Shown one piece after another: positions 28,981 to 37,764 of a DNA stretch of 64,000 nucleotides. The position numbers and the translations under genes were made by a program. The stretch covers positions 1-64,000 of the forward strand of contig NZ_JAHVAP010000013.1 of NCBI RefSeq assembly GCF_024721155.1, read 5' to 3'. Below the pieces are notes generated by a model. It ran no database searches. It was given only the letters and a program-made list of their open reading frames with translations, and had not been told where the DNA came from. This DNA is from Mucilaginibacter phenanthrenivorans (GTDB taxonomy: Bacteria; Bacteroidota; Bacteroidia; Sphingobacteriales; Sphingobacteriaceae). Position 1 is the first letter of the stretch, and each line of letters begins with the position of its first letter.

Positions 28981-31158
28981 ATGCCTTTCCCCATATACAA
29001 ACAACCTGATCAAATGGACTGCGGCCCCACCTGCCTGCGTATGGTGGCAAAGCATTACGGCCGCAACTTTACGGTGCAAACCCTGCGGAAGCTTTGCGAA
29101 ATTAACCGCGAGGGGGTATCCCTGCTGGGCATCAGTGACGCATCAGAAAAAGTCGGCTTCCGGTCATTGGGCGTAAAGCTGAACATCGCACAGCTAAGAG
29201 AAGCAGAGCTGCCTTGTATTTTGCATTGGCGGCAAAATCACTTTGTGGTGCTGTATAAAATAAAGAACCACAAATATTATCTCGCAGATCCTGCAGCCGG
29301 CCTGGTTACCCTTAATGAAACGGACTTTGCCCGCAATTGGCTTAATGACGAAGATAAGGTTGAGGGCATCGCCCTTTTGCTTTCCCCAACACCGCAATTT
29401 TATGAGCAGGACGATGAAAAAGGCACAGCCGTTAGCTGGTCGTTTTTGTTTCGGTATTTGATAGCTTACCGCAAGCTGGTGGTGCAGTTGTTATTTGGTT
29501 TGGGGATAGGGAGTTTGCTGCAATTGATCACGCCTTTTTTAACACAGTCGGTAGTTGATATCGGGATTAATACCCGCAACCTCAATTTTATTTACATCAT
29601 CCTCATCGCCCAAACAGCCTTAATAATAGGGCGGGTGAGTGTGGAGTTCATTCGGTCGTGGATCTTGCTGCATATCAGTACCCGCATTAATATCTCCATC
29701 CTGACGGATTTCCTGATCAAGCTGATGAAGCTGCCCATGAGCTTCTTCGATACCAAAATGACAGGCGACATCATGCAGCGGATGAACGACCAGAGAAACA
29801 TCCAAACCTTTTTAACCGGATCGACGCTAAGTACGGTGTTTTCCATGTTCAACCTGGTGGTTTTTTCGGTAGTGCTGGCGTATTACAACGCAGGGGTGTT
29901 TTTTGTGTTTGCAGCAAGCAGCACCTTGTACATTACCTGGATAGTGCTGTTCCTGAAACGCCGCCGGGCTCTTAACTATAAAAGCTTCGAGGTTTCGGCC
30001 AAAAATCAAAGCAGCATCGTGCAGCTAATAGGCGGCATGCAGGAAATAAAATTAAATAACTGTGAGCAGCAAAAACGCTGGGAATGGGAGCACATCCAGG
30101 CCCGGTTGTTTAAGTTCAACGTAAAGAGCCTGGCGCTGAGCCAGTACCAGCAGGGCGGGGCAACTTTTATAAACGAAGGCAAAAATATCCTGATTACTTT
30201 TTTGAGCGCGCAGGCGGTTATTAATGGAAACCTCACACTGGGCGCCATGGTTGCGGTGCAGTATATCGTCGGCCAGTTAAGCAGTCCTATCGAGCAGTTG
30301 CTTGGCTTTATGCAGGGTTTCCAGGATGCCAAGATAAGTTTGGAAAGGCTGAACGAAATTCACCAGATGGAGGACGAGGAACCGGTAAACAAAGAATGGA
30401 ACCATAACCTGCCCGAGGATAAAAGCCTGAGCATTAACAAGCTTACCTTCCGCTATCCTGGGGCTGGTAATGAGCCGGTGCTTGAGGATATCGACCTCAA
30501 CATTCCCCAGGGAAAAACTACTGCCATTGTAGGCATGAGTGGCAGCGGAAAGACAACCATCCTGAAGCTGTTGCTTAGATTCTATGAGCCTCAAAAAGGC
30601 GAGATCAGGGTAGGGGAGCAGTCCATTCATAACATAGGCTTTAAAACATGGCGCGGGCAATGCGGTGTAGTGATGCAGGATGGCTTTATTTTCTCCGATT
30701 CGATTGAACGAAATATTGCAGTTGGAGATGATTATCCCGATAAAGAAAAACTGCGCCATGCTATCAAGGTAGCCAACATCCAGGATTTTATCGATACCCT
30801 GCCACTTGGTTTAAATACCAAAATTGGTGCAGAAGGTAACGGCATCAGCCAGGGGCAGCGCCAGCGCATGCTGATTGCCCGGGCAGTTTACAAAAATCCC
30901 CAATACATATTTTTTGACGAGGCCACCAACGCGCTTGATGCCAATAACGAACGCGTGATAATGGATAACCTGGCGGAGTTTTTTAAGGGCCGCACAGTGA
31001 TTATTGTAGCACACCGTTTAAGCACTGTTAGTAATGCAGATAACATTATTTTGCTGGACAAAGGCCGCATAATTGAACAGGGAACCCACCATGAGCTGAC
31101 CGCCTTAAAGGGGGATTATTATAAGTTGGTTAAGAATCAATTGGAGTTGGGAACGTGA
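28981..31158 (+). CDS. Peptidase-containing ABC exporter (C39 / ABCB type)
   Basis: 725 residues. N-terminal C39 peptidase (1-140) with catalytic Cys14 in DCGPTCL, a His in LHWRQNHFVVL and an Asp in LADPAAG. ABC membrane domain about 160-440, six helices. Nucleotide-binding domain with Walker A GMSGSGKT, signature ISQGQ and Walker B YIFFDEATNALD. These exporters cut precursors after the leader GG and export the mature peptide; the 69-residue peptide just upstream is the obvious client. The HlyD-type gene downstream is its partner. Confidence 0.95.
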   Translation: MPFPIYKQPDQMDCGPTCLRMVAKHYGRNFTVQTLRKLCEINREGVSLLGISDASEKVGFRSLGVKLNIAQLREAELPCILHWRQNHFVVLYKIKNHKYYLADPAAGLVTLNETDFARNWLNDEDKVEGIALLLSPTPQFYEQDDEKGTAVSWSFLFRYLIAYRKLVVQLLFGLGIGSLLQLITPFLTQSVVDIGINTRNLNFIYIILIAQTALIIGRVSVEFIRSWILLHISTRINISILTDFLIKLMKLPMSFFDTKMTGDIMQRMNDQRNIQTFLTGSTLSTVFSMFNLVVFSVVLAYYNAGVFFVFAASSTLYITWIVLFLKRRRALNYKSFEVSAKNQSSIVQLIGGMQEIKLNNCEQQKRWEWEHIQARLFKFNVKSLALSQYQQGGATFINEGKNILITFLSAQAVINGNLTLGAMVAVQYIVGQLSSPIEQLLGFMQGFQDAKISLERLNEIHQMEDEEPVNKEWNHNLPEDKSLSINKLTFRYPGAGNEPVLEDIDLNIPQGKTTAIVGMSGSGKTTILKLLLRFYEPQKGEIRVGEQSIHNIGFKTWRGQCGVVMQDGFIFSDSIERNIAVGDDYPDKEKLRHAIKVANIQDFIDTLPLGLNTKIGAEGNGISQGQRQRMLIARAVYKNPQYIFFDEATNALDANNERVIMDNLAEFFKGRTVIIVAHRLSTVSNADNIILLDKGRIIEQGTHHELTALKGDYYKLVKNQLELGT

Positions 31159-31250
31159 GGTTAGTGATTAGAGATTAGTGACCCGAGACTAGAGATTAGA
31201 AAGAAAAAACACATTGGAAATCGGTGAAATCAAATAAAAATCAGTGAAAT
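31153..31250. repeat. Low-complexity spacer of GATTAG/GTGATTAG words
   Basis: Between the exporter and HlyD genes. The words TTAGTGATTAG, AGAGATTAGTGAC and AGAGATTAG repeat in tandem and are followed by GGTGAAATCA/AGTGAAATCA. It resembles other word-repeat spacers in this window. Not a CRISPR: there are no regular spacers. Confidence 0.4.
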
Positions 31251-31259
31251 CATAATACT

Positions 31260-32564
31260 ATGCCTACAATATACGCTAATGATAGTGCCGCTGAAGGCCG
31301 CCACACCGACGAGATGCAGGATATTATTACCGCGGTGCCCGGGTGGCTGCTGCGCTGGGGGATCTCCCTGTTTTTTGGGATCCTGGTTTTAATAGTGCTG
31401 TTAGGGGCTTTAATAAAATACCCTGATATTGTTAACGCCCAGCTAAAGGTTGATTCACCTAACTCGCCAAAACCTGTGGTGTCGAAAATATCGGGTAAAC
31501 TGGTCCAGTTGCTGGTGCAGGAAAATGAAACCGTTAAAGCAGGCGCGCCTTTGGCGTATTTGGAAAGTACCGCCAACCATGCAAAGGTGCTGGCCTTGCT
31601 TACAACCCTGCAGCAGTTACAAGCCCAGGTATTGCAAAATAGGCCGCTTAACAATGTTGTGTTAAACCAGTCTGATAATGTAGAATTTGGTGAGTTACAA
31701 AGCGCCTACCAGGCATTTTCGCAGGAATATATTGCATACAAGGCAACAATTGATAATGGTTTCCTGGTGAAAAAGAAAGTGTACCTGCAAAAGGACCTTA
31801 CCTACATCTCGCAGCAGCAACAGCAGCTAAATGCCGAAAAAATTATCCAACAGAAAGATTTTGCGCTGGCCGGCGATGAATATGAGATGCACAAAAAACT
31901 GGTACAGCAAAGGGTGGAAACCAAAGCCGAACTAAGGCAGGAGGAAAGTAAGTACCTTGCCAAACAATCGCCCCTGCTGCAAACGCAATCCAGCATCATG
32001 ACCAACGAAAATAATTACGCTGCCAAGCAAAAAGAGATCCTGGAGCTTGACAACCAGGTGCAGGAAGAGAAGACGAAATTTATGCAGGCCCTAAACAGTT
32101 TGGTGAGTACAGCCGAGGATTGGAAAAGTAAGTATGTATTGAGCGCATCGCAGGCGGGCAAGCTCTCGTTTGCAGGTATCATACAGGAAAACCAGGTGCT
32201 TAGCCCGGGGCAGGAAGTTTTTTATATTGATCCGGGTAATGAGGCGTTTTTCGGGAATATGACGATATCTCAAAATAATATGGGTAAGGTTAAGGAGGGG
32301 CAACAAGTATTGGTGAAACTAAAAAGCTACCCGTTTGAAGAATATGGTATGATAAGGGGAAGGATAAAATACATTGCCGATGTTCCTTATAAGGACAGCG
32401 TTTTTATTTCGAGAGTAGAGTTTAAGATCAATAACTCATCCGATTTAAAAAAGCCTATTCATTTAAAACAAGGCATGATGGCCGATGCTGAAATCATCAC
32501 ACAGGATGCAACTATATTACAGCGCCTGACAAGGAGCTTCTTCAAGATTCTCGGCACTAAATAG
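31260..32564 (+). CDS. HlyD-family secretion adaptor
   Basis: 434 residues. One N-terminal membrane helix (about 35-57) with a short cytoplasmic start; then a lipoyl-like half (KISGKLVQLLVQENETVKAGAPLAYLES), a long coiled coil rich in Gln/Glu (about 160-290), the second lipoyl half and a beta-barrel (about 330-420). This fits the periplasmic adaptor of a type I secretion system for small peptides. It is encoded 101 bases after the C39 exporter. The outer-membrane factor is not in the cluster and may be a shared TolC-like protein. Confidence 0.9.
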   Translation: MPTIYANDSAAEGRHTDEMQDIITAVPGWLLRWGISLFFGILVLIVLLGALIKYPDIVNAQLKVDSPNSPKPVVSKISGKLVQLLVQENETVKAGAPLAYLESTANHAKVLALLTTLQQLQAQVLQNRPLNNVVLNQSDNVEFGELQSAYQAFSQEYIAYKATIDNGFLVKKKVYLQKDLTYISQQQQQLNAEKIIQQKDFALAGDEYEMHKKLVQQRVETKAELRQEESKYLAKQSPLLQTQSSIMTNENNYAAKQKEILELDNQVQEEKTKFMQALNSLVSTAEDWKSKYVLSASQAGKLSFAGIIQENQVLSPGQEVFYIDPGNEAFFGNMTISQNNMGKVKEGQQVLVKLKSYPFEEYGMIRGRIKYIADVPYKDSVFISRVEFKINNSSDLKKPIHLKQGMMADAEIITQDATILQRLTRSFFKILGTK

Positions 32565-32873
32565 TTGAACGTGAGTTCGGCATTACTATCGATTGTTTTT
32601 TCGTTAGAAATTTAATGCATTGATAATGAGGATGTTTCATAGTGTTCCGGGTGTTCCATGTGCAAAAATGGAACGCTTTGGAACACCGGGGGCGTCTTTG
32701 CATGTTAACCCCTTGTTTTCGTAAATAATTTATAATCAATTCTTTAACGCAAAATATTTCAGAATTATGTTAACCCTGTTAACCCCCTGCGTTCAGTTGG
32801 CAGTTTTAAGTTGGCAGTTTGCAGTGGCCAAAAAGTTGAACTAATAGTGCCCCGCTAGAAATATTTTTAGTTT
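32565..32873. other. Intergenic region with nested palindromes
   Basis: Gap between convergent genes. Nested inverted repeats: GTGTTCC (32642-32648) with GGAACAC (32680-32686) outside and GTTCCAT (32653-32659) with ATGGAAC (32668-32674) inside. GTTAACCCC and AGTTGGCAGTTT words recur. No gene is seen. The nested hairpins may end the transcripts from both sides. Confidence 0.45.
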
Positions 32874-34529
32874 CTAAGGTTTGGAAATCAAATACACCTT
32901 GCCCAATACCGTAGCTCTCGTAGCCCGGTTTAAAAAATTGGGCTTCAGGTTTTCCTGCGGATAGTCTATAAACGAGTGTACTATCGTAAATGCAGCATGG
33001 GTTTGAACCAGGTAATCCATTGACCGTTGGCTTACATAAAACAAGGATGTTTGTTGGGGTCTGAAGTTTTTAAACTCTTCAATCGGCAAATAATCTATCG
33101 GCTTTTTGCTGTAGAACTGGAAAATATTATTCTCGAACTTTAGGGAGTAGATTTTAAAATTATCAAAGGGTTTTTGGTTGATATATTCAGCGGCTGCTAT
33201 TTCACCGCGATAAGGCACTATTTCATTATAAAACACGGTATTCAAATAAAACCCCGCAAATAACGCAGCAGCACAGCAGGCAAAGAATATCCTTTTATAA
33301 TTTTCCTTTACCGATTTTAAGATCAGGACAATCATAATACCGAATATGATAATATCGGTAACAAAAAATACATTACTTGCCGGTTTTAAAAGATAATTAA
33401 GCGCCACTACCACCAACGGCAACGCAATTGCAAAGATCCATAGTGAAATTGCCCTTAAATTTGTACCGAATCTGCTTAACTGGTTAACACAAAACGGTGC
33501 CGTAACAATAGCAAACAGCGGGAAAACCGCATTGGTATAAAACGGCAACTGGAACCCGGAAAATGAAAATAACAGTAAAAGCAATAATCCACCGCTCAAC
33601 GTATAGTACTCGGTAAGCCTGACGCCTTTAAATATGTTTTTTACACTTTTAAAAACGGCATAATAAAATAACAGGCACCATGGAGCAAATGCCCACAACA
33701 GCGTATGCAGATAAAAGAACTTACTCCCTGTCGCGGCCCGGCTTATTGGTCCTGCGTTTATAAAGCGACCAAACTGGCTGTCCCACAAAAACCATTTAAG
33801 GCCCGAGACATGATTGGTGCCGAACACTATTTTCTCTGGATGCAAGTCGAATTGGATGTAAAGGGCATAAAGCTCCGGGATGGTAAAAATGATGGTAACC
33901 ACGATAAGCGCAAGCCACTTGAAACTAAACAGATCGGCAAGCCTTTTTTGAAAAGCCAGTTGCCCGAACAATGCGCCACCCACAGGTATTATTACAAAAA
34001 TCCCCTTTGTCATGATGGCGCAGGCAGTAAGCATTGCAGCTAAAAACAGGTGCTTAAAACTATAACGTTGCTGCAAGCAGGCAACATGATAAATAGATCC
34101 CATTAATAACCCCATCAGGTAGGGCTCGGCACGAACATCAGTATTTGATAACAATACATGCAGGGCCGTCATAACTATTAATACTGCGGTAAAAGCAATT
34201 TCGCGGCTGTAATATTTAACTGCAAAAAGCCAGGTATACAGCAGGCTTAGCGCAAAAAATAAGAGGGCAGGCAGGCGGTAGGTGCACTCGCTTATGCCGA
34301 ATGCCTTAAAGCTGAACAGTACCAGCCAAAACGGAAAATGCGGTTTATCAAGCCAGTCGCGGTTGTAGGTAAACAGCTCGAGGAAGCTCTTTTTGTAGAT
34401 GAGATTCTTGGATATTGCCGCATAGAGGCCCGGGTCATCGGTGAAAAATTTAACGTTTATGCCGGCAAAGTTTACCGCAAGCGCCAATATGAAAAACGCC
34501 AGGAATATTATTTTATTCGGCTCCTTCAT
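32874..34529 (-). CDS. GT39-like (ArnT/PMT-type) membrane glycosyltransferase
   Basis: 551 residues with about 11 membrane helices in the first 420 residues and a periplasmic tail. Loop 1 contains FTDDPGLYAAISKN, the acidic pair that marks GT-C fold enzymes, and later DKPHFPFWL, which fits the KPPLYYWL-like ArnT/PMT segment. It would transfer a sugar from a polyprenyl-phosphate donor to an envelope acceptor (lipid A, protein or lipid), unknown here. Start ATG at 34529. Single gene. Confidence 0.8.
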   Translation of the reverse strand: MKEPNKIIFLAFFILALAVNFAGINVKFFTDDPGLYAAISKNLIYKKSFLELFTYNRDWLDKPHFPFWLVLFSFKAFGISECTYRLPALLFFALSLLYTWLFAVKYYSREIAFTAVLIVMTALHVLLSNTDVRAEPYLMGLLMGSIYHVACLQQRYSFKHLFLAAMLTACAIMTKGIFVIIPVGGALFGQLAFQKRLADLFSFKWLALIVVTIIFTIPELYALYIQFDLHPEKIVFGTNHVSGLKWFLWDSQFGRFINAGPISRAATGSKFFYLHTLLWAFAPWCLLFYYAVFKSVKNIFKGVRLTEYYTLSGGLLLLLLFSFSGFQLPFYTNAVFPLFAIVTAPFCVNQLSRFGTNLRAISLWIFAIALPLVVVALNYLLKPASNVFFVTDIIIFGIMIVLILKSVKENYKRIFFACCAAALFAGFYLNTVFYNEIVPYRGEIAAAEYINQKPFDNFKIYSLKFENNIFQFYSKKPIDYLPIEEFKNFRPQQTSLFYVSQRSMDYLVQTHAAFTIVHSFIDYPQENLKPNFLNRATRATVLGKVYLISKP

Positions 34530-34912
34530 ATTAAGCGAAAGAAATGATTTTTGTGGCGACCAGCATACCCGGCAAATATAAACGATATGTTATAAAATGA
34601 CGGTTAAAATAAAGGACATAAAAAAACCTCACGCCCTGAAGAGCATGAGGCCAAAAATCACAACAATTGTTTAACCTTTCGGTCAATTCCTAACTGCAAT
34701 ATGATTCTGATATTTAGAACGTTGCAATATTATTTTTGTTTTATGACAAGTATTAAAAAATAAAAATATTTTTTGCTGATTCCGGTAGTTGGCGATCGCT
34801 GGGATTAATGAATGCCATCTCAAAATAAATATCAAAAATTAGGATGCAATAAATCCAAATTTCAGTTTACCTTTATGGAAATTAAATTATAACCAATAAA
34901 AATATTTTTATC
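34530..34912. other. Divergent intergenic region with a hairpin
   Basis: A hairpin with arms CCTCACGC (34627-34634) and GCATGAGG (34643-34650), flanked by A- and AAAA-runs, looks like a bidirectional terminator, although both neighbouring genes start here rather than end. It may mark the end of an unseen short RNA. The rest is AT-rich and presumably holds both promoters. Confidence 0.4.
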
Positions 34913-35428
34913 ATGAAAGCACTATTTCAATTTAAAACATTGGCGGTTTTTGTATGCGCTATTTTGGTATCGGTAACGGTAATGGCACAGGAAAAACCAG
35001 CAAGCCCGCATAAGGGAGTAAAAGGCACTGCAGCAGGCGCAACCATCACCATTCGTTATGGAAGCCCGTATGTTAAAGGCCGTGTAATTTGGGGCGACCT
35101 GGTGCCTTACGCCAAAGTTTACCGCGCAGGGGCAGATTCAGCAACCACATTTACTACCGACAAAGCCATTAAAGTAGAAGGCAAAGAATTACCGGCAGGT
35201 AAATACTCATTTTTTGTTATCCCGCAAAAAACCGGCAAATGGACCGTTATATTCAACAAAACAGCCGAGCAATGGGGCGCATTTAAATATGACCAGGCCC
35301 AGGATCAGCTAAGGGTGATGGTAACGCCTAAAAAAATAAAGAAAACTGAATCACTAACCTACGTGATCAATAAAGGAGGCTTTAGCATGAACTGGGATAC
35401 CGTTTGTGTGCCTGTTTCTGTAAAATAA
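34913..35428 (+). CDS. DUF2911-family secreted protein
   Basis: 171 residues with a signal peptide (1-26, ending VMAQ). The motifs VKGTAAGATITIRYGSPYVKGRVIWGDLVPYAKVYRAGAD and ELPAGKYSFFVIP are strongly typical of DUF2911, a widespread Bacteroidota periplasmic family of unknown function with a beta-sandwich prediction. Single gene with its own terminator. Confidence 0.88.
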   Translation: MKALFQFKTLAVFVCAILVSVTVMAQEKPASPHKGVKGTAAGATITIRYGSPYVKGRVIWGDLVPYAKVYRAGADSATTFTTDKAIKVEGKELPAGKYSFFVIPQKTGKWTVIFNKTAEQWGAFKYDQAQDQLRVMVTPKKIKKTESLTYVINKGGFSMNWDTVCVPVSVK

Positions 35429-35454
35429 TATTGGTCTATACCTAATCATAATTT

Positions 35455-35483
35455 AAGGCCTTCTGCTTGCAGAGGGCCTTTTT
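35455..35483 (+). terminator. Rho-independent terminator of the DUF2911 gene
   Basis: Stem 35456-35466 with 35469-35479 (one G-T wobble region) and a T-run to 35483. It overlaps the upstream part of the long frame that begins at 35467, which shows that the following gene starts later, at 35521. Confidence 0.85.
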
Positions 35484-35520
35484 AGTTAGCTGCGCTTACA
35501 TATTGCTATATTTACCGCCG

Positions 35521-36612
35521 ATGTTTACTGCCGGCAATAAAAAAATATTAATAAAGCAAGCTATCATAATAGCAGCCCTCCTATTCTTTATTTACCTGCT
35601 AATGGTATTTGCCGACTATCCTAAACTTGTTGAGCGCTATTATTCCCAGGGCTTTTACCGTGGAGTTAGTTATTTGCTTCACCCTGCTTTAAATATTTTC
35701 CCCTTTAGTGTTGGCGATGTATTGTATATCCTGGTTATAGGTTACCTGGTTTATTCGTTATGCCGGTTTATAAAACTTCTTTTTAGAAGAGAGCTGATGC
35801 GTTGCTTGTTAAAGGTCATCGCCCTCATAATAAAAGTGGAAGCCACTATAATAATTTTCTACCTTTTTTGGGGGATGAACTACTTCCGGCCATCTGCAGG
35901 TGAGCGCTTAAGTTTAAAGGATACCAGCTATACCACCGAAAACCTTAAAGCTGTTACAACGATGCTTATTGATAGTGCAAATGCCACCCGGGCACGTTTA
36001 ACTACTGCGGATCTGGCGCAGGATAACGGCGCTATTTACAATACAGCAATAAAGGCGGTTGGCAAATTATCAACTGATTCCGTAGCTTTTCGAACATTTC
36101 ATCAGGGTGTAAAGCCCTCCATCCTAACGCCTTTGTTAAACTACATAGGCACATCGGGTTATTTTAACCCGTTTACCGGCGAGGCGCAGATCAACTATCA
36201 GATGCCCATATTTAACCGCCCGGTTGTGGCCTGTCATGAAATGTCGCACCAGATGGGATATGGGCCGGAGGATGAAGCTGATTTTGTTGGGTTTTTAGCC
36301 GGCATTGGCTCTAATGACAGGTTGTTACGCTACTCTGCCTATCACCTGGCGGTTGACGAATTTATGCACGCGCTTTTTTATCGCGATAGCTTAGCTAATA
36401 AAGCGCTGAAGCCGCGGGTGTCAAAAACTGTTCACAACGATTTTGTGATCGAACGTAAATATTGGATTGCCTATCAAAATAAGGCCGAAATAGTGACCAG
36501 CCTTTTTTATGATCATTATTTAAAGGTAAACAACCAGCCACAGGGGCTTGCCACCTATAACCGCATGATTTTGCTGGTGATGGCGTTATACGAGAAGAGG
36601 GTTCATAGTTAG
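35521..36612 (+). CDS. DUF3810-family membrane protein with zinc-protease-like HExxH
   Basis: 363 residues from ATG 35521. An in-frame ATG at 35467 was rejected since it lies in the previous gene's terminator. Three N-terminal membrane helices, then a soluble domain with HEMSH (about 239-243) and a downstream DEADF acidic motif, which together look like a metalloprotease active site. The length and layout fit DUF3810, a Bacteroidota family of unknown function. No operon partner. Confidence 0.82.
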   Translation: MFTAGNKKILIKQAIIIAALLFFIYLLMVFADYPKLVERYYSQGFYRGVSYLLHPALNIFPFSVGDVLYILVIGYLVYSLCRFIKLLFRRELMRCLLKVIALIIKVEATIIIFYLFWGMNYFRPSAGERLSLKDTSYTTENLKAVTTMLIDSANATRARLTTADLAQDNGAIYNTAIKAVGKLSTDSVAFRTFHQGVKPSILTPLLNYIGTSGYFNPFTGEAQINYQMPIFNRPVVACHEMSHQMGYGPEDEADFVGFLAGIGSNDRLLRYSAYHLAVDEFMHALFYRDSLANKALKPRVSKTVHNDFVIERKYWIAYQNKAEIVTSLFYDHYLKVNNQPQGLATYNRMILLVMALYEKRVHS

Positions 36613-36634
36613 TAGTTGTTCATAGCTAATAGTT

Positions 36635-36781
36635 GTTCATAGTTGATGGTTCATAGTTCATAGCCGAAAGAAAGGCGGGAAAAATAAGATGCCTCATCAG
36701 TCAAAATAGTATGACCAATTGCAATTCCCACTAATGACTAATGACTAATGACTTTCCTGCCATGAACCATCAACTATGAAC
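36635..36781. repeat. Long inverted repeat of GTTCATAG-type words between convergent genes
   Basis: Perfect 20-base arms at 36635-36654 and 36762-36781 are embedded in longer runs of GTTCATAGTT/AACTATGAAC and CTAATGA words. The arms could form a 20-bp or longer stem. It lies between the ends of two convergent genes, so it may act as a bidirectional transcription stop. Confidence 0.6.
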
Positions 36782-36792
36782 CATGAACTAAA

Positions 36793-37308
36793 CTAAAGCA
36801 CCACCCCGTCCGCGGTGAATTTCAGATCATTGTCTCCTGCCAATGCCGAAGTTGCATAGCCGTTGTCGTTTATCAGCAGTTTTTCGCTTTCAGCACGGAT
36901 ATGCAGGCTATCTACATAAAACTCGCCGCTGATGCGGATAACTGCAACAGGCATGTTTACTTCAAGTTCGGCGACTATGTTATGTTCCAGCGCCATAGCC
37001 GAATCGTTATCAAGCTGATTAATGTGAATGATGGTTGTTCCGTCAAGTCTTAAAACATCAACGCTGTCCTGCGTTGTCTTAATGGTGTAGGGTGCGCCGG
37101 TTACAGGCTTGTTTGATATAATGGTAACAGGAGTTCCGTCTGTGTCTTTAATATCAAGATCAATGTTCAGACTTTCTCCGGAGCCGGCGGCTCCCTGCGA
37201 AACGGTATTGATCCGTAAAAAACTTTTCCAGTTTCCCTCTTCGCCGTGGCTGATGGTTTTGCCCCGTACAACAAATGCACTGGAGCCTATTAAAAATGCG
37301 TATTTCAT
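36793..37308 (-). CDS. Hypothetical protein
   Basis: 171 residues, no family recognised. The start MKYAFLIGSSAFVVRGK is weakly hydrophobic but not a clean signal peptide. The rest is predicted all-beta with repeated hydrophobic strands and Asp/Asn turns, which would fit a beta-sandwich or beta-helix. Codon use is like the neighbours. The opposite-strand frame at 37109 is a shadow. Confidence 0.6.
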   Translation of the reverse strand: MKYAFLIGSSAFVVRGKTISHGEEGNWKSFLRINTVSQGAAGSGESLNIDLDIKDTDGTPVTIISNKPVTGAPYTIKTTQDSVDVLRLDGTTIIHINQLDNDSAMALEHNIVAELEVNMPVAVIRISGEFYVDSLHIRAESEKLLINDNGYATSALAGDNDLKFTADGVVL

Positions 37309-37764
37309 TGCTGTGTTGGTTTATATTATACTTAATACAAAAGCTGCAAAAAAGTTTCTTTTATTTTTTAGGCGGAGGATAATTATGACGATAGGGTGGA
37401 TAATCGGCGGGGAATATGGCGCCAATAAACAAAAAATGCGTTCCGTATCTCACCCCGGAACGCAATGCAACAGTACCCCAGGTAGTGTTGACCAACTAAA
37501 TCTCAGATCACATGCTTAGTGTTAATCCAAGGCCTTTATGTAACCGGTTGTTAGTCCCGGTAAATTAAATTTCTTCTATTTGTGTACTAAATCAAATCAC
37601 GTACCTAATTGCCTAAATTCCGGCTATATTAGCTACAATATGAGGCCTAACGAAATACAATAAGCTTTTATTGTGTAATTATAAGTGTAAAAGTAACAAT
37701 AATTGCAAAATCAAGCAAAAAAAGGCATTTTATTCATAAATTATTTAGTAAAAGTGTAGTTACG
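37309..37764. other. Intergenic region with a minus-strand terminator-like hairpin
   Basis: Arms TGCGTTCCG (37437-37445) and CGGAACGCA (about 37456-37464) are followed on the minus strand by a T-run, as in a Rho-independent terminator reading toward lower coordinates. No minus-strand gene is seen upstream of it (37465-37764), so it may end a small RNA. The final part is AT-rich, probably the promoter of the next gene. Confidence 0.4.

Noticed and set aside
31153..31250. CRISPR array from repeated GATTAG words
   Set aside because: Repeats are irregular and directly adjacent, with no unique spacers and no cas genes.
35467..35520. Longer start of the DUF3810 gene
   Set aside because: The first codons would lie inside the terminator of the preceding gene; ATG 35521 starts the natural N-terminal membrane helix.
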